Made by a program: the position numbers and the translations under genes. DNA of 8,014 nucleotides from CAZVAN01 sp964625245 (GTDB lineage Bacteria; Patescibacteriota; Saccharimonadia; Saccharimonadales; UBA10212): the NCBI GenBank assembly GCA_964625245.1, contig CAZVAN010000028.1, positions 1 through 8,014 on the forward strand, in the 5' to 3' direction. The notes under the pieces were generated by a model, which was given only the letters and a program-made list of their open reading frames with translations, did not search any database and had not been told where the DNA came from. Positions within the stretch are counted from its first letter, which is position 1. Each line of letters begins with the position of its first letter. This document shows positions 7,029 to 8,014 of the stretch, in pieces.

Positions 7029-7526
7029 TCATCCCCAGAAGCGCCACCAGGGGCGACTTACTTCGGTGTCGTTCCAGTAGCGCGAGGGGTCTTGCCAGTT
7101 CGGGTAGTGCTGGTTCAGCCAGACCTGGACTTCGCGGTAGGCGACGTCGCGGTTGGTAGATCCGGACTCGAAAAGGACGATGTCCGTAGCCATGTCCCAG
7201 GCGCACCAGTTGTCGTTGCCGGGACGACCGCACCATGTCGTGTAGCGGTTCTTCATCTGCAAGAATCCGCGGTAGTCCTGGACCTTGTAGAAGAAGTTTG
7301 CGCGCACTCGACCTTGTTCATCGAACAGCTCACCCCACCGATCTTCGGTTTGGACGGCAGTCCAACCCTCTGGCAGCCTGGCGGATTGCAGCAACTCCCC
7401 ACCTTTGAGCTTGACGCCCGCCCTGCGAAGCGCGAACGCGTCTGAATCTGTCTCGGGGTGGGGCAACTTGCCCGCTTCGAGCATCCTCCGAAATGCCGTA
7501 CCCTCAAATGACTGAACCGCGGACAT
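7029..7526 (-). CDS. tryptophan-rich protein of unknown function, probable accessory gene
   Basis: A 165-residue soluble-looking protein with no signal peptide or membrane helix; I do not recognise the family. Visible parts: a mixed N-terminus (1-50); a GW-start module at 51-82 with LPEGWTAVQTEDRWGELF then DEQGRVRANFFYK; and a second part (84-165) containing YTTWCGRPGNDNWCAWDM with the only two cysteines (99, 108), an acidic strand TDIVLFESG, a helix-like YREVQVWLNQHYPNW and a C-terminal WWRFWG. It has 11 Trp in 165 residues. Four 60-base lines counted by hand are 60-63% GC, higher than neighbouring genes (gltX lines counted 40-55%). Unlike its neighbours it has a clear Shine-Dalgarno sequence, GAGAGG (7535-7540), 8 bases before the ATG, and its own strong promoter. 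This suggests acquisition by transfer. Competing frames in the same stretch lack this start context. Confidence 0.72.
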   Translation of the reverse strand: MSAVQSFEGTAFRRMLEAGKLPHPETDSDAFALRRAGVKLKGGELLQSARLPEGWTAVQTEDRWGELFDEQGRVRANFFYKVQDYRGFLQMKNRYTTWCGRPGNDNWCAWDMATDIVLFESGSTNRDVAYREVQVWLNQHYPNWQDPSRYWNDTEVSRPWWRFWG

Positions 7527-7534
7527 GCTTTTTT

Positions 7535-7540
7535 CCTCTC
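7535..7540 (-). promoter_or_regulatory. ribosome binding site of the Trp-rich gene
   Basis: GAGAGG on the minus strand, 8 bases before the ATG at 7526. It is the only well-placed Shine-Dalgarno site in the window that fits its own promoter. It starts 4 bases after the foot of the 7545-7603 hairpin. Confidence 0.65.
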
Positions 7541-7544
7541 TGTA

Positions 7545-7603
7545 GACATCCTAATCCAAGATATGAAACAACACTATCAGCTCGTATCTTAGATTAGGAT
7601 GTC
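7545..7603 (-). repeat. 22-base near-perfect inverted repeat (leader hairpin 2)
   Basis: Arms 7545-7566 and 7582-7603 match at 20 of 22 positions, with a 15-base loop. In the minus-strand RNA one of the two differences is a G-U pair and the other an A-C mismatch. It lies in the mRNA leader of the Trp-rich gene, its foot 4 bases from the Shine-Dalgarno site, so it may stabilise the mRNA, be an RNase III site or affect ribosome access. As DNA it could also be a protein-binding palindrome. Confidence 0.8.
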
Positions 7604-7607
7604 CATC

Positions 7608-7620
7608 TATCTGCTTGTCA
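7608..7620. repeat. 13-base repeat, inverted copy of 6928-6940
   Basis: TATCTGCTTGTCA here is the exact reverse complement of TGACAAGCAGATA at 6928-6940. A third, degenerate copy (11 of 13) lies in the right arm of the other inverted repeat at about 6999-7011. The exact pair brackets the Trp-rich gene. Confidence 0.7.
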
Positions 7621-7623
7621 AAG

Positions 7624-7652
7624 TACCTCGGAGCAAAGCGCTCTACGAAGTA
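7624..7652 (-). promoter_or_regulatory. leader hairpin 1 at the predicted mRNA 5' end
   Basis: In the minus-strand RNA TACTTCG pairs with CGAGGTA (one G-U pair) and GAGC pairs with GCTC across a 5-base loop, with a two-base bulge. It begins at the predicted transcription start, so the mRNA would open directly with a hairpin. No known riboswitch class is recognised. Confidence 0.45.
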
Positions 7653-7657
7653 TATAC

Positions 7658-7686
7658 ATATTAGCATAAATGTGTTAAATTGTCAA
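7658..7686 (-). promoter_or_regulatory. sigma70 promoter of the Trp-rich gene
   Basis: On the minus strand a perfect -35 TTGACA (7681-7686) is followed after exactly 17 bases by TAATAT (7658-7663), inside a very AT-rich stretch. The expected start is near 7651, giving a leader of about 125 bases that holds two hairpins. This contrasts with the leaderless layout of the other genes. Confidence 0.65.
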
Positions 7687-7729
7687 TATATATAACAGGG
7701 GTAGGATGGCAAATACGAATAGCTTTATG

Positions 7730-7777
7730 AATAAGAGGCTAAGCAGCTTTTAGACGCTTAGCCTCTTATTAATTTTT
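7730..7777 (+). terminator. rho-independent terminator, rightward
   Basis: A perfect 15-base-pair stem (7730-7744 with 7756-7770) and an 11-base loop, followed by AATTTTT. The T-run is only on the right, so it stops rightward transcription. There is no rightward gene between the DUF3048 stop (6842) and this site, so it probably serves the DUF3048 transcript or a short unrecognised RNA. It insulates the tRNA-Glu gene. Confidence 0.8.
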
Positions 7778-7837
7778 ATAATGGTGATCCCTCTGGCACA
7801 ACACTTGTGGGGCGCTTTTTTTCTTGCTTGCCCTTCG

Positions 7838-7866
7838 TGGACTAATTACCTCTGTTTTGCTACAAT
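7838..7866 (+). promoter_or_regulatory. promoter of tRNA-Glu
   Basis: TGGACT (7838-7843, 4 of 6 matches to TTGACA) and TACAAT (7861-7866) are 17 bases apart. The tRNA begins 23 bases after the -10 box, leaving a 5' precursor tail of about 16 bases for RNase P. The -10 region TTGCTACAATT is identical to that of the DUF3048 gene. Confidence 0.55.
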
Positions 7867-7889
7867 TACCCCTGTTCTCGTTCCGACGC

Positions 7890-7965
7890 GGCCCCTTCGT
7901 CTAGCGGTTAGGATATCTGGTTCTCATCCAGAAGATCGCGGGTTCGAATCCCGCAGGGGTCACCA
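7890..7965 (+). tRNA. tRNA-Glu (anticodon CTC)
   Basis: A 76-base cloverleaf. The acceptor stem GGCCCCT pairs with AGGGGTC (one G-U), the anticodon stem TCTGG/CCAGA holds the loop TTCTCAT with anticodon CTC reading GAG, and the T arm GCGGG-TTCGAAT-CCCGC is perfect. The CCA end is encoded (7963-7965) and the discriminator base is A, where E. coli tRNA-Glu has G. The whole resembles bacterial tRNA-Glu, including TCGTCTAG in the D region. Confidence 0.96.
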
Positions 7966-7975
7966 ATTTATAACA

Positions 7976-8009
7976 AAAGAGACGCCTCACAAGTGATGCG
8001 CCTCTTTTT
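7976..8009 (+). terminator. rho-independent terminator after tRNA-Glu
   Basis: AAAGAG, CGC and TCA on the left pair with TGA, GCG and CTCTTT on the right, with two single mismatches and a 4-base loop, ending in a T-run. It starts 11 bases after the CCA end. Confidence 0.8.
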
Positions 8010-8014
8010 ATTAA

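Noticed and set aside
7092..7549. Alternative frames of 98 and 117 codons overlapping the Trp-rich gene
   Set aside because: The 98-codon frame would start inside the leader hairpin and neither has a ribosome site. Open frames are expected by chance in GC-rich sequence.
6920..7603. Integron attC-like or CRISPR structure from the inverted repeats
   Set aside because: There are no GTTRRRY/RYYYAAC core sites, no regularly spaced direct repeats with spacers, and no integrase or cas gene nearby.
7797..7822. CACAA/TTGTG hairpin followed by a run of T
   Set aside because: The stem has only five pairs, a 3-base loop, and six bases before the T-run; too weak to call a terminator.
7890..7965. tRNA-Glu as integration site of the neighbouring accessory block
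   Set aside because: The block lies on the 5' side of the tRNA, no copy of the tRNA 3' end is seen elsewhere in the window, and no integrase is present.
7781..7996. 71-codon frame on the plus strand
   Set aside because: It runs through the tRNA-Glu gene and into its terminator, so it is not a protein gene.

Overview
The window reads like a stretch of a small-genome bacterium of the Patescibacteria/CPR group, most plausibly a Saccharibacteria (TM7)-like organism. This placement is an inference. It rests on densely packed genes using standard stop codons, a GC content near 50% (a few lines counted by hand), several single-pass surface proteins with long cytosolic N-terminal tails, and promoters whose -10 box sits only 7-13 bases before the start codon with no Shine-Dalgarno sequence, so that mRNAs should be leaderless or nearly so. 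No rRNA or marker set is present to settle the taxonomy.

Layout from left to right: (1) a membrane-anchored sortase (33-1277, +) converges on a PEGA-domain membrane protein (1278-2777, -), with the two stop codons touching. (2) A 170-base divergent intergenic region (2778-2947) carries a promoter for each side and a possible 10-codon leader ORF. (3) A single-pass membrane protein with a DUF4367-like outer domain (2948-4036, +), glutamyl-tRNA synthetase gltX (4087-5526, +) and a YerB-like DUF3048 protein (5559-6842, +) follow; gltX and the DUF3048 gene each appear to have their own TACAAT -10 box. (4) From about 6900 to 7700 lies an accessory block on the minus strand: one 165-residue, tryptophan-rich protein of unknown function (7029-7526), richer in GC than its neighbours, with a near-consensus sigma70 promoter, a clear Shine-Dalgarno sequence and a structured leader of about 125 bases, and followed by a long imperfect inverted repeat. 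(5) An intrinsic terminator pointing right (7730-7777), then a tRNA-Glu(CTC) gene (7890-7965) with its own promoter and terminator.

Four of the proteins (sortase, PEGA protein, DUF4367-like protein, DUF3048 protein) are predicted cell-envelope proteins with the same topology: N-terminus inside, one membrane helix, functional domain outside. gltX and tRNA-Glu both serve glutamate decoding but are 2.4 kb apart and have separate promoters.

The most unusual part is the minus-strand block at 6920-7690. Its gene differs from all neighbours in base composition and in how translation is initiated. A 13-base sequence in its leader is exactly complementary to a segment beyond its stop codon. The orphan rightward terminator beyond it suggests that the block was inserted between the DUF3048 gene and that gene's original terminator.
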